This document shows, piece by piece, positions 37,859 to 46,062 of a DNA stretch of 64,000 bases. A model generated the notes under the pieces. The model was not told the origin of the DNA. It was given only the letters and a program-made list of their open reading frames with translations, and did not search any database. The stretch covers positions 248,001 to 312,000 of the forward strand of contig JACKJV010000003.1 of the NCBI GenBank assembly GCA_020637775.1, read 5' to 3'. The stretch's first letter is position 1. Every line of letters starts with the position of its first letter. A program made the translations under genes and the position numbers. The DNA is from Brucellaceae bacterium. GTDB lineage: Bacteria; Pseudomonadota; Alphaproteobacteria; Rhizobiales; Rhizobiaceae.

Positions 37859-38776
37859 TCATAGCCAGCCGCGCAGTTCCAGTGCCCGGAGCGCTTCGGA
37901 AACCGGCTCTCCCGAAACATGCGTGAAGACCGGAACCCCCTGCGCCTCGATGTCGCCATGCAGCCGCGCGCGCTGCGCAGCCATGCGCCGGACGGCTTCC
38001 TGCGCCGCGCCGCGGTTCAGTTGCGCCAGCGCCGGCTTGCTGCCGGCATTGAAAGTGTAGCGTCCCGGCGGCAGGCTGTGCAATTCCATCGGATCGACAA
38101 GGTGAACGAGCCCCAGCCGGCGGCGGCTGGCGGCCTCTGCGATGGCGGCGGCGAAGCCGGGCCCGGGCCTGTCCATGCCGGTCACCAGAATGGCGGCGCC
38201 GGCTGCCCGTCCGGCGCCGTTCAGCCAGCCGATGAAATGGTCCAGGCTGCTGTCCCCGGCGCTGCGATCAGCCCTGCGTGCGCCGGCAAAACCCTCGGCA
38301 AACAGGCGTGCGGCACCGAGTGCCCCCCTGTCTCCGCTGGCCGGCCGGCTGGCCTCGACCGCATCGCCGGACCAGACAGCCGCGCCGGTGCGGTCGCCGT
38401 CACGTGCCGCCTGCCAGGCAATGGCGGCGGCCAGTTCGCCGGCGGCCACGGCGCGCAGCATGGCCGATCCGGTCATCATCGAAGGACGCAGGTCCAGCGC
38501 CACGGTAATGGCCCGTTCGCGCTCTTCGCGGTAGAGCCGCGTATGCGGCCGGCCGGTGCGCGCGGTCACGTTCCAGTCGATATGGCGCACGTCGTCGCCC
38601 GGCGCGTAAAGACGCAGGTCGTCGAAATCGAGGCCGTGGCCGCGTTTCGGGCCACGCACGAGGCCCGGAAAATGGGTCAGCCCGCGCAGGCTTGCGCCTC
38701 CGCCGGCCAGAACCTCCGCCTGCAGTCCGATCAGGCGGTCGAGCGTGAGAGCGGTACCGTCGCCTGGCGCCAGCAT
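37859..38776 (-). CDS. DUF58 protein (MxaS-like)
   Basis: A 305-residue cytoplasmic protein of the DUF58 family, a VWA-like fold lacking a clear MIDAS. The hallmark is YAPGDDVRHIDWNVTARTG (about residues 57-75), followed by TRLYREERERAITVALDLRPSM read in parts. Partner of MoxR-type ATPases; in methylotrophs the equivalent MxaS is needed for active methanol dehydrogenase. It starts one base after the MoxR stop. Confidence 0.88.
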   Translation of the reverse strand: MLAPGDGTALTLDRLIGLQAEVLAGGGASLRGLTHFPGLVRGPKRGHGLDFDDLRLYAPGDDVRHIDWNVTARTGRPHTRLYREERERAITVALDLRPSMMTGSAMLRAVAAGELAAAIAWQAARDGDRTGAAVWSGDAVEASRPASGDRGALGAARLFAEGFAGARRADRSAGDSSLDHFIGWLNGAGRAAGAAILVTGMDRPGPGFAAAIAEAASRRRLGLVHLVDPMELHSLPPGRYTFNAGSKPALAQLNRGAAQEAVRRMAAQRARLHGDIEAQGVPVFTHVSGEPVSEALRALELRGWL

Positions 38777-38777
38777 G

Positions 38778-39764
38778 TCAGGTCACCGGCACCATGTCCG
38801 CGATGGCGGCGATGACGGATTGCGCTGTCCGCCCTTCCGCCCGCGCGCGGTAGGTCAGCCCGATCCGCCCGGAGAGCACGTCCACCGCCAGGTCGCGCAC
38901 ATCGAGCGGCAGCACATGGTCGCGCCCGTCAAGCCAGGCGGCCGCTTGCGCGGCCTGTGCCAGGCCGATCGTGCCGCGCGGGCTGGCGGCATGCTCGATA
39001 TCGGCTGCCGCCGCCGCGCCCGCACCCTCGCCGCGCGTTGCCGCGACAAGGCGCACGATATAGTCGCGCACCGCCGGTGCCACATGCACGGATGCCACCG
39101 CGCCCTGCGCCGCTGCCAGCGTATCGGCTGCGATGGCGGGCGCGCTGCCGCCGCCCGCGCCTGCCGCCTCGCCAAGGGCCAGGTCGAGGATGAAACGTTC
39201 CTCATCCGCGCCCGGCATGGGAATTTCGACGAAGAAGAGAAAGCGGTCGAGCTGCGCCTCGGGCAAGGGATAGGTACCCTCGTGCTCGATGGGATTTTGC
39301 GTCGCCGCCACGAGGAAGGGCAGGCCGAGGCGCCGCGTCACGCCGCCAGCCGTGATCTGGCCTTCGCCCATCGCCTCCAGCAGGGCCGATTGCACCTTGG
39401 GCGGCGCGCGGTTCACCTCGTCCACCAGAACCACGTTGGAGAAGAGCGGTCCCTCGACGAATTCGAACGTGCCTGTTTCCGGGCGGAACACCGTCGTGCC
39501 GGTCAGGTCCGCCGGCAGCAGGTCGGGCGTCGACTGGATGCGCACGAAATCGGCCGAGACGCATTGCGCGAAAAGGCGGATGGCGCGGGTCTTTGCCAGC
39601 CCCGGCGCGCCTTCGATCAGCACGTGGCCGCCGGTCAGGAGTGCGATCATCAGGCGGTCGATGAGCGCCGCGCGGCCGATCAGCCGCGTGCCGAGCCAGC
39701 CGCGGGCTGCCTCGAAGGCGGCCGCCGCGTCCATGCTTGCGGAGTTGGAATTGGCCTGGTCCAT
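38778..39764 (-). CDS. MoxR-family AAA+ ATPase (MxaR-like)
   Basis: A 328-residue AAA+ chaperone. Walker A is EGAPGLAKT, the unusual MoxR form; Walker B is VVLVDEVNRAPPKVQSALLEAM read from VDEVNR; sensor 1 is ATQNPIEHEGTYPLPEAQLDRF in the family pattern (quoted in part: ATQNPIEHEGTYPLPE). MoxR ATPases work with VWA proteins to insert metal or cofactor into client enzymes; XoxF is the likely client. I chose ATG 39764; a GTG at 39806, right after the upstream stop, is possible but has no ribosome-binding site. Confidence 0.9.
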   Translation of the reverse strand: MDQANSNSASMDAAAAFEAARGWLGTRLIGRAALIDRLMIALLTGGHVLIEGAPGLAKTRAIRLFAQCVSADFVRIQSTPDLLPADLTGTTVFRPETGTFEFVEGPLFSNVVLVDEVNRAPPKVQSALLEAMGEGQITAGGVTRRLGLPFLVAATQNPIEHEGTYPLPEAQLDRFLFFVEIPMPGADEERFILDLALGEAAGAGGGSAPAIAADTLAAAQGAVASVHVAPAVRDYIVRLVAATRGEGAGAAAAADIEHAASPRGTIGLAQAAQAAAWLDGRDHVLPLDVRDLAVDVLSGRIGLTYRARAEGRTAQSVIAAIADMVPVT

Positions 39765-39806
39765 GGGTTCGTCAGCACTCCATGGCCGGAAAGGGGCTTC
39801 CGGCAC

Positions 39807-40397
39807 TCATTTCGGTTCATTCAGGAAGTTGACCGGTTCCGCTGTGGTCACGGCACCGCCATCCAGCACCCATTGGTCGGTTCCACCGGGATACCAGCTC
39901 ACCGCGCCATGGCCCCACAGGATCGCGCGGCGCGCCGCGTTCCACCCTTGCCAGCAATCCGCGGTGCAGAAGAAAAGAAGCGGGCGGTTCAGGTCGCCCC
40001 CGGTGAGGGCGGCGAGGTTCCGGCGGAAATAGGCCTCGTAGTCGTCTGCCAGGAATCCGCGTCCCACCTCCGGCAGCCAGACGGCACCCGGAATGGTTTG
40101 CCGCGTCTCGGAATTGCGCCACGTGCCGTCCAGCGGATCCGGGCCGGCACCCTTGGGCGGGTACACATCCACGAGCACGGTCCGGCCGTCGCTCATGGCG
40201 GCGCGCACGCCCGCGCTGTCCACCACCGCCCCGTCCGGCAGGAAATCCGGCGTGGGTGCGCGGTAGCGCTGCATGCGAAAGCCGGTCGCCGGATCGACCC
40301 CCGGCGGCAACGCTCCGCCCCCCGCCTCCGCGGACGATGGTGCGCCAGGGGCAAAAGCCAAGACGATGGCGTTCAGCAGCACGATCAAGCTGCGCAT
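39807..40397 (-). CDS. PQQ-associated rhodanese-like protein with Cys-x3-Cys-Trp motif
   Basis: A 196-residue exported protein of the family named PQQ-dependent catabolism-associated CXXCW motif protein. The signal peptide ends near SSAEA. The fold is rhodanese-like (DGRTVLVDVYPPKG at the start), with the motif FFCTADCWQGWNAARRA (about residues 143-159). The reactive cysteines could carry sulfur or electrons in the periplasm. GGAGG lies 7 bases before the ATG. First gene of the minus-strand operon leading to MoxR and the VWA genes; its promoter region contains the shared TGTAC-N6-GCAAT element. Confidence 0.85.
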   Translation of the reverse strand: MRSLIVLLNAIVLAFAPGAPSSAEAGGGALPPGVDPATGFRMQRYRAPTPDFLPDGAVVDSAGVRAAMSDGRTVLVDVYPPKGAGPDPLDGTWRNSETRQTIPGAVWLPEVGRGFLADDYEAYFRRNLAALTGGDLNRPLLFFCTADCWQGWNAARRAILWGHGAVSWYPGGTDQWVLDGGAVTTAEPVNFLNEPK

Positions 40398-40448
40398 GCC
40401 TGTTTCCTCCCGTGGATGATTTTGCATGTCGCCCCTGCCGTCGGCATC

Positions 40449-40464
40449 TGTACCATAGTGCAAT
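40449..40464 (+). promoter_or_regulatory. TGTAC-N6-GCAAT element, copy 1
   Basis: TGTACCATAGTGCAAT lies in the 144-base divergent gap, 78 bases before the ATG of the binding-protein gene at 40542 and 52 bases from the CXXCW gene. The same two blocks with the same 6-base spacing recur at 47336-47351 and 50783-50798, so it is a candidate operator of the XoxF regulon. Confidence 0.55.
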
Positions 40465-40541
40465 TCGCCGGCGCCTGCTCCGGCCCTAGGATGCTGGAGG
40501 AGGAGAACCGGCAGCGCTGCTGCCAGTCTGAGGAGGAAATC

Positions 40542-41528
40542 ATGTTCAAGCGCGTCATGGGCGCTGCCGTCGCGGCCGCCATAGTACTCGCATTTGTCCC
40601 GGCTCAAGCCGCGGAGAGCGTGAAGGTCGGTGTGCTGAAATACGGCACCGTCAACTGGGAACTCAAGGCGATGAAGGCAAACGGCCTTGATGCCCGTCAT
40701 GGTATCGACGTGGAGATCGTCGGTTTCGCCGGCGAGGATGCGACTGCGGTCGCCCTGCGCGCCGGCGCGGTCGATGTCATCGTGTCGGACTGGCTGGAGG
40801 TCTCGCGGGATCGTGCCAGCGGCGGCGATCTGACCATGGTGCCCTATTCGTCGTCGGTCGGCATGATCATGGTTGCCGCCGATTCCCCGCTGCAATCGCT
40901 GGCCGACCTCAAGGGCAAGACGCTGGGTGTCGCGGGCGGCCCGCTCGACAAGAGCTGGCTGCTCATTCAGGCCATGGCAAGACAGGAATACGGCCTGGAC
41001 CTGGCAGCCGAAAACGAGATCGCCTATGGCGCACCGCCCCTGCTGGCGGAAAAGGCGAAGATGGGCGAACTCGATGCCGTGCTGAACTTCTGGCATTGGA
41101 GCGCGCGCCTGGAGGCCGAAGGGTTCCGCAAGCTGGTCTCGGCGGAAGATGCCGCCAATGCGCTGGGCGCATCCGGTCCGGTTTCGGCCCTGGGCTACAT
41201 CTTCCATGAAGGCTGGGCGAAGGAAAACCCGCAACTGGCCATGGGTTTCGTCAAGGCCTCGCGTGAGACCAAGGAACTGCTCAAGGCTTCCGATGCCGAA
41301 TGGGACCGGTTGCATGAGAGCGGCGCCATCAAGGACGAGGGCAAGGCATTGACCACGCTGCGCGACCGCTACCGCGACGGCATACCGGCACGTCCCGCCG
41401 CCGACGAGGAGGAAGACGCGGCGCGCCTGTTCGAGGTGCTGGCCCGTGTCGGTGGCGAGAAGCTGACGGGCGGCGAGACGAAGATGCAGCCCGGCACCTA
41501 CTGGAGCGAATTGAAGAGCAATTTCTGA
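40542..41528 (+). CDS. ABC transporter substrate-binding protein (NitT/TauT type)
   Basis: A 328-residue periplasmic binding protein. Signal peptide MFKRVMGAAVAAAIVLAFVPAQA. The body follows the NitT/TauT pattern: VGVLKYGTVNWELKAMKANG, GAVDVIVSDWLEVSRDRASG, LADLKGKTLGVAGGPLDKSW. GAGGAGG precedes the ATG. It starts a three-gene importer (binding protein, permease, ATPase). Position inside the XoxF locus, and the operator-like element upstream, suggest a substrate tied to alcohol oxidation (an organic acid, a lanthanide chelate or a cofactor); this cannot be decided from sequence. Confidence 0.85.
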   Translation: MFKRVMGAAVAAAIVLAFVPAQAAESVKVGVLKYGTVNWELKAMKANGLDARHGIDVEIVGFAGEDATAVALRAGAVDVIVSDWLEVSRDRASGGDLTMVPYSSSVGMIMVAADSPLQSLADLKGKTLGVAGGPLDKSWLLIQAMARQEYGLDLAAENEIAYGAPPLLAEKAKMGELDAVLNFWHWSARLEAEGFRKLVSAEDAANALGASGPVSALGYIFHEGWAKENPQLAMGFVKASRETKELLKASDAEWDRLHESGAIKDEGKALTTLRDRYRDGIPARPAADEEEDAARLFEVLARVGGEKLTGGETKMQPGTYWSELKSNF

Positions 41529-41543
41529 TCGGGGTAACCTCCC

Positions 41544-42311
41544 TTGGCTGGCAAGCCCAACTCACGGCCGGCCGTGACACTGCTGGTGTCGCTGGCCGGT
41601 CTCTTTGTGGTCTGGTTCGTCGCCGCGCACCTGATCGGCTCGCGCATCTTTCCGCCGCCCGGACAGGTTTTCGCCTTCGTCGCGAAAGAGACCGTGAGCG
41701 GCGAATTGCCCTTTCACCTGTCCATGACGCTGATGCGCGTGGTAGGCGCCTTCGCGGTCGCCATGGCCATCGGCTCGGCCATAGGCATCGCGCTTGGCCA
41801 GTCGGCGCGCCTCGACCGCTTCTTCGACCCCTGGGTGATCCTCTTCATCAACATCCCCGCCCTCGTGACTATCGTGCTGGCCTATATCTGGTTCGGGCTG
41901 TCGGAAGCTGCGGCCATCGGGGCCGTCGCGGTCAACAAGATTCCCAACGTGATCGTCACCATGCGCGAGGGCGCGCGCTCCATGGACCCGCACTATTCGG
42001 AGATGGCGAAGGTCTTCCGCTTCTCCCGCCTCACCACGCTGCGTGAGGTGGTCCTGCCGCAGCTCCAGCCCTATTTCGCTGCCTCGGCGCGCTCGGGCAT
42101 CGCGTTGATCTGGAAGATCGTCCTCGTCGTCGAACTGCTGGGCAGGCCAAACGGCGTCGGCTTCCAGATCCATCTCTATTTCCAGTTCTTCGATGTTGCC
42201 GCGATCCTCGGCTACACGCTGGCCTTCGTTGCGGTGATGATTGCCGTGGAACTCCTCCTGATCCAGCCATACGAGCGCCATGCGCGCCGCTGGAGGCCCC
42301 GTGCCGCTTGA
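41544..42311 (+). CDS. ABC transporter permease (NitT/TauT type)
   Basis: A 255-residue membrane protein with six hydrophobic segments and the EAA loop MDPHYSEMAKVFRFSRLTTLREVVLP read in part as EMAKVFRFSRLTTLREVVLP (residues about 150-169). It starts with TTG 15 bases after the binding-protein gene. The 3' end overlaps the ATPase gene by 32 bases. Confidence 0.88.
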   Translation: MAGKPNSRPAVTLLVSLAGLFVVWFVAAHLIGSRIFPPPGQVFAFVAKETVSGELPFHLSMTLMRVVGAFAVAMAIGSAIGIALGQSARLDRFFDPWVILFINIPALVTIVLAYIWFGLSEAAAIGAVAVNKIPNVIVTMREGARSMDPHYSEMAKVFRFSRLTTLREVVLPQLQPYFAASARSGIALIWKIVLVVELLGRPNGVGFQIHLYFQFFDVAAILGYTLAFVAVMIAVELLLIQPYERHARRWRPRAA

Positions 42312-43023
42312 GGTCGACATTCGTGAAAAGGCATTTCCGACGGAAGGCGGCGGCCGGCTCGTCACCCTTCGCGACCTGTCGTTCTCGGTGGGCGAGGGGC
42401 GCTTTGCCTGCCTTGTCGGCCCGTCGGGTTGCGGCAAGACCACCACCCTGCGCCTCATTCTCGGCCTCGACGAAGCCTTCGAAGGCACAATTGCAAAGCC
42501 GGACCAGGGGCGCACCGGCGTCGTCTTCCAGGAACCGCGCCTGCTGCCCTGGCGCTCGGTCGACCGCAATGTCCGCCTGCCGCTGTCAGGCGCGCGCGCG
42601 GACGCCGATCTCACCGGCCTTTATGCCACGCTCGGGCTGACCGGCATGGAGGACTTCTTTCCAGGCCAATTGTCGCTTGGTCTTGCGCGCCGTGTCGCGC
42701 TGGCCCGCGCCTTCGCGCTGGAGCCGTCTCTTCTTCTGCTCGATGAGCCCTTCGTCTCGCTGGATGAACCGACGGCCGAACGCCTGCGCCGCCTGCTCAT
42801 GGACGTCTGGTCGGCCCGCCCGACGACGGCGCTTATGGTCACGCACAACCTGCGTGAAGCGCTGGAGCTGGCCGACGAGATCGTCATGTTGTCTGGCCGG
42901 CCGGCCACCGTGCGCGGCGTCTACCGGGTCGGTGTCCCGCGCGAGGAGCGCACGCCGCAGGCCGTGGCGGACATGCTCTCGGAAATCCTGGCGCTTTTTC
43001 CGCCAGAGCAACACGAAGGTTGA
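42280..43023 (+). CDS. ABC transporter ATP-binding protein (NitT/TauT type)
   Basis: A 247-residue nucleotide-binding subunit. Walker A GPSGCGKT, Q-loop VVFQEPRLLPWRS, Walker B LLLLDEPFVSLDE and switch His in VTHNLREAL are all present. The signature motif is LSLGLARRVALARA instead of LSGGQ, a noted deviation. The ATG at 42280 lies inside the permease gene; a GTG at 42301 is an alternative. Last gene of this operon, convergent with 43031. Confidence 0.88.
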   Translation: MRAAGGPVPLEVDIREKAFPTEGGGRLVTLRDLSFSVGEGRFACLVGPSGCGKTTTLRLILGLDEAFEGTIAKPDQGRTGVVFQEPRLLPWRSVDRNVRLPLSGARADADLTGLYATLGLTGMEDFFPGQLSLGLARRVALARAFALEPSLLLLDEPFVSLDEPTAERLRRLLMDVWSARPTTALMVTHNLREALELADEIVMLSGRPATVRGVYRVGVPREERTPQAVADMLSEILALFPPEQHEG

Positions 43024-43030
43024 TGACGGT

Positions 43031-43831
43031 TCAGGCCGTGCGTCCGGCCCGGAACCGGCGCGCCGGATCGAAGGCCCAGCTCGCCGCCAGGAAGAAGACC
43101 AGCCCGCTGCCCGCCGTCACCGCCAGCGCCAGCCAGTTCATCTCGCCATAAAGCGCGAACCGGATCAGCTCGATACCATGGGAAAACGGGTTCCACTGGC
43201 AGATTTCCGCCAGGATGGCGCTGGCCTCGCGCATCTTCCAGACGGGATAGAGCGCGGTGGACAGGAAGAACATCGGGAAGATCACGAAATTCATCACACC
43301 GGCGAAGTTCTCAAGCTGCTTGATGACGGATGCCAGCAGCAGCCCGAGCGCGCCGACCATCAGGCCGGTAAGCACTAGCGCCGGCAGGACCGGAAGCAGG
43401 CCGGAAGGCGGGATGTCGATCCCGAACAGCATCGCGATGACGAGAAAGGCATAGGCCTGCACGATGGAAACGGTCACGCCCGCCATCAGCTTGGCCAGCA
43501 GCAGGAACCAGCGGGGCAAGGGCGTGGTCAGCAGCACGCGCATGGAGCCCATTTCCTGATCGTAGACCATGGAGAGCGATGACTGCATCCCGTTGAAAAG
43601 CTGGATCATGCCGATCAGCCCCGGAACGATGTAGACCTCGTAGGTGATGTAGGTCTGGTAGGGCGGGATGATGGACAGCCCGAGGGCGGCCCGGAAGCCG
43701 GCCGCGAAGACAATCAGCCAGACCAGCGGGCGCACCAGCGCGGCGAAGAAGCGTTCGCGCTGGTTCAGGAACCGCAGCAATTCGCGCCGGGCGATGCCGC
43801 CAAAGGCGCGCAAGGGGGAGGGGGCGGTCAT
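43031..43831 (-). CDS. PQQ-associated ABC-2 type permease (PedC/LutF-like)
   Basis: A 266-residue membrane protein of the ABC-2 class with six hydrophobic segments. The stretches VYDQEMGSMRVLLTTPLPRW and FVIFPMFFLSTALYPVWKM fit the permease subfamily tied to PQQ alcohol dehydrogenases (PedC). Last gene of the operon 47250 to 43031, whose content (binding protein, beta-propeller, small exported protein, ATPase, permease) recalls the lut lanthanide-transport cluster of Methylobacterium, as I remember it. The start overlaps the ATPase stop. Confidence 0.85.
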   Translation of the reverse strand: MTAPSPLRAFGGIARRELLRFLNQRERFFAALVRPLVWLIVFAAGFRAALGLSIIPPYQTYITYEVYIVPGLIGMIQLFNGMQSSLSMVYDQEMGSMRVLLTTPLPRWFLLLAKLMAGVTVSIVQAYAFLVIAMLFGIDIPPSGLLPVLPALVLTGLMVGALGLLLASVIKQLENFAGVMNFVIFPMFFLSTALYPVWKMREASAILAEICQWNPFSHGIELIRFALYGEMNWLALAVTAGSGLVFFLAASWAFDPARRFRAGRTA

Positions 43832-44589
43832 GCGGCGCGCGCCTCCGGCGTCAAGGCGGCAAAGGCCGCGCCGAGATCCGGTGTGCCGGTTTGTGCCCTC
43901 AGCACCGCCGGCAGGCCCTGCGCCACGATGGCCCCGCGATGCATGACGATGACGTAGTCGTCCTCCGCGACCTCGTCGATCAGGTGCGTGGCCCAGAGCA
44001 AGGCGACATTGTCGTGGCTCGCCCGTTCATGCAGCCGCGCGATCAGGTCGCGCCGGGTCGGAATGTCCAGCCCCACGGTCGGCTCGTCCAGCAGCAGGAT
44101 GGCAGGCTTGTGCAGGAGCGCGCGGGCGATCTCGACGCGCCGCCGGTGACCGCCATTGAGCGAACGCACCTTTTCGCCAAGCCGGTCGGCCATGGCAAAA
44201 CGGTCGAGTTCCTCGCGGATGCGCACGCCGGCCTCGCGCCCGCCCATGCCGCGCAGCGCGCAGAAATAGCGGAGATTCTGCTCCACCGTCAGGTCGAGAT
44301 CGAGCGTCTGCGCCTGGAACACGATGCCGAGCGGCGCCAGCGCCGCCGCGCCGCTGCGTTGAAGGTCGCGACCGGCGATGGCGATGCGCCCGGCTTGCGG
44401 CGCGAACAACCCGCTGATGAGGGAAAAGAGTGTGGATTTGCCCGCCCCGTTCGGCCCAAGAAGGATGGTGGTGCGCCCGGCGTCGATGCCGAAGGAGACA
44501 TTGTCCAGGGCCTTGCGCGGGCCGTAGTGAAAGGTCAGTCCCTCCACGGCCAGCGCTGCCTTGTCCTGATGCGGGGTATCCTTGCTCAT
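43828..44589 (-). CDS. PQQ-associated ABC ATP-binding protein (PedB/LutE-like)
   Basis: A 253-residue ATPase with Walker A GPNGAGKS, Q-loop IVFQAQTLDLDLTVEQN, Walker B ILLLDEPTVGLD and switch His in WATHLIDEV. The signature motif reads LNGGHRRRVEIARAL rather than LSGGQ; RRRVEIARAL is the usual ABC-2 follow-on. Coupled by ATGA to the permease gene. Together they should move a substrate linked to XoxF function, possibly lanthanide. Confidence 0.88.
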   Translation of the reverse strand: MSKDTPHQDKAALAVEGLTFHYGPRKALDNVSFGIDAGRTTILLGPNGAGKSTLFSLISGLFAPQAGRIAIAGRDLQRSGAAALAPLGIVFQAQTLDLDLTVEQNLRYFCALRGMGGREAGVRIREELDRFAMADRLGEKVRSLNGGHRRRVEIARALLHKPAILLLDEPTVGLDIPTRRDLIARLHERASHDNVALLWATHLIDEVAEDDYVIVMHRGAIVAQGLPAVLRAQTGTPDLGAAFAALTPEARAA

Positions 44590-44629
44590 GCTCCGACCAT
44601 GCGGCCGCCAGGATGCCTTGGCAAGGGCC

Positions 44630-45037
44630 TCATCCCTTCACGGTGATCGCCAGCGGTTCCGCGCCAGGCGCACGCAGCTCGAACTGGCCCGGCTTGATGC
44701 AGATGAAGCTGATTTCGGCTTCGCCCTCGTCGTCGAACTCGATGGAGTCTATGCCGCCCATCGGCCGCACCTCGATATCGTTGATGACGATCTCGTCGAT
44801 CCAGCAATTGCGGAAGAAGGCGGGACCGCTGATGGCCATTTCGGCCGAACCGTCGGACGTGATGACAATTTCGTAGTATTTGCCGGCCTCGATCTCCAGC
44901 GGCTTTTCCGCCAGCGGCATGCCCGAGGACAGCGTGATGCCGGGCAGTTCCTCCGCCTTGCCGACAAGGCCGGACTGGGCAAGTGCCGGGCCGGCGAGAA
45001 ATGCGGCCGCACAGGCCAGAATGATGGTGCGTTTCAT
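44630..45037 (-). CDS. Small exported protein of the PQQ/XoxF locus
   Basis: A 135-residue protein with a signal peptide ending PALA before QSGLVG. The mature part is beta-rich, perhaps cupredoxin-like, with two Cys (FFRNCWIDEI and ISFICIKPG) and an acidic patch (SIEFDDEGEAE) that could bind a metal. GGGAGGGG precedes the ATG. It sits between the beta-propeller and ATPase genes, where lut-type clusters also carry small periplasmic proteins of unknown role. Lanthanide binding is a speculation. Confidence 0.7.
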   Translation of the reverse strand: MKRTIILACAAAFLAGPALAQSGLVGKAEELPGITLSSGMPLAEKPLEIEAGKYYEIVITSDGSAEMAISGPAFFRNCWIDEIVINDIEVRPMGGIDSIEFDDEGEAEISFICIKPGQFELRAPGAEPLAITVKG

Positions 45038-45070
45038 GGTTTCCCCTCCCGGGTTTCGATGGACAGGCGG

Positions 45071-46057
45071 TTACTGCGGTATCTTGTCCTTCGGCAGGAC
45101 GGCCGCGCCCCACGGGAAGCGCCCGACCTTGATCGTCTTTTCAGCCTTGAGGCTGGCGACATCGATGACGGTCACGTCGCCCGAGACGCCGTTGGTCGTG
45201 TAGAGCTTGTCTTCCTCCGGCGTCAGCGCCGTGTGCCAGACGCGCCGGCCGACGAGGATATAGTCGATCACCTCGTAGTTCTTCGTTCGGTCCACCACGG
45301 CGATATGGTTGGCCGGTCCGAGCGCGATGAAGGCATATTTGCCATCCTCGGTCAGTTCCATGCCCACCGGCTGGATGCGGTCCTTGGAAATGCCGGGAAT
45401 GGCAAACGAGATCGTGTGCTTGATCTGCTTGCTTTCCGTGTCGATCACGGCCACCGTGCCGCCGATCTCCGAGGACACCCACAATTCGCTGTCGTCGATC
45501 GAGAATTCCGCGTCGCGCGGGCGCTGGTCGACCAGCGTGTTCTCCACCAGTTGCTGCGTTTCGGTGTCGATCCAGTGCGCCATGTTGGTGGTCTCGGACG
45601 TCACGATGGCCCACTTGCCGTTGTGGCTGACAGCCATGCCCTCCGGCTCCACGCCCACGTCGATCTGCGCCACCACGGTGCGGCTTTCCACGTCCACCAC
45701 AGTCGCAATCGCATCGTCCTCGTTGGCGATATAGAGATGCTTGTTGTCCGGATGCAGGGCGAACTGTTCCGGGTCCGCGCCGGACGGCAGGTTGTGCAGG
45801 AGTGCACCGGTCGCCACGTCCCACACCTGCACCGCGTCATCGTCCGACGCGCAGACGAACAGCTTCGTGAAATCGCGCGAAAGGGTGATGCCGCGCGGCC
45901 GCTGGCCGACCTGGAATGTCTTGATGACCTCGTTGGTCTCCGTGTCGATCACCGACACCGTGTCGTCCTTTTCATTGCTGACATAGACCCAGTGAGCCAG
46001 CGCCGTGCTGGAGGTCAGGCAAAGAAGGGCCGCGGCCCCGGCAAGCGTGCGAAACAT
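45071..46057 (-). CDS. YVTN beta-propeller protein, PQQ-associated (LutB-like)
   Basis: A 328-residue exported protein. The signal peptide ends STALA before HWVYVSN. Seven blades of the YVTN type follow, each with a pattern such as DTVSVIDTETNEVIKTFQVG, HLYIANEDDAIATVVDVES and LYTTNGVSGDVTVIDVAS. It matches the PQQ_ABC_repeats family, found only beside PQQ-linked ABC systems. The start at ATG 46057 has GGAG within the upstream stop region. A periplasmic ligand- or metal-handling role is inferred. Confidence 0.88.
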   Translation of the reverse strand: MFRTLAGAAALLCLTSSTALAHWVYVSNEKDDTVSVIDTETNEVIKTFQVGQRPRGITLSRDFTKLFVCASDDDAVQVWDVATGALLHNLPSGADPEQFALHPDNKHLYIANEDDAIATVVDVESRTVVAQIDVGVEPEGMAVSHNGKWAIVTSETTNMAHWIDTETQQLVENTLVDQRPRDAEFSIDDSELWVSSEIGGTVAVIDTESKQIKHTISFAIPGISKDRIQPVGMELTEDGKYAFIALGPANHIAVVDRTKNYEVIDYILVGRRVWHTALTPEEDKLYTTNGVSGDVTVIDVASLKAEKTIKVGRFPWGAAVLPKDKIPQ

Positions 46058-46062
46058 GGAAC

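Noticed and set aside
38745..40541. Long in-frame extension upstream of the binding-protein gene at 40542
   Set aside because: It runs antisense through MoxR and CXXCW genes; the signal peptide and GAGGAGG at 40542 fix the true start.
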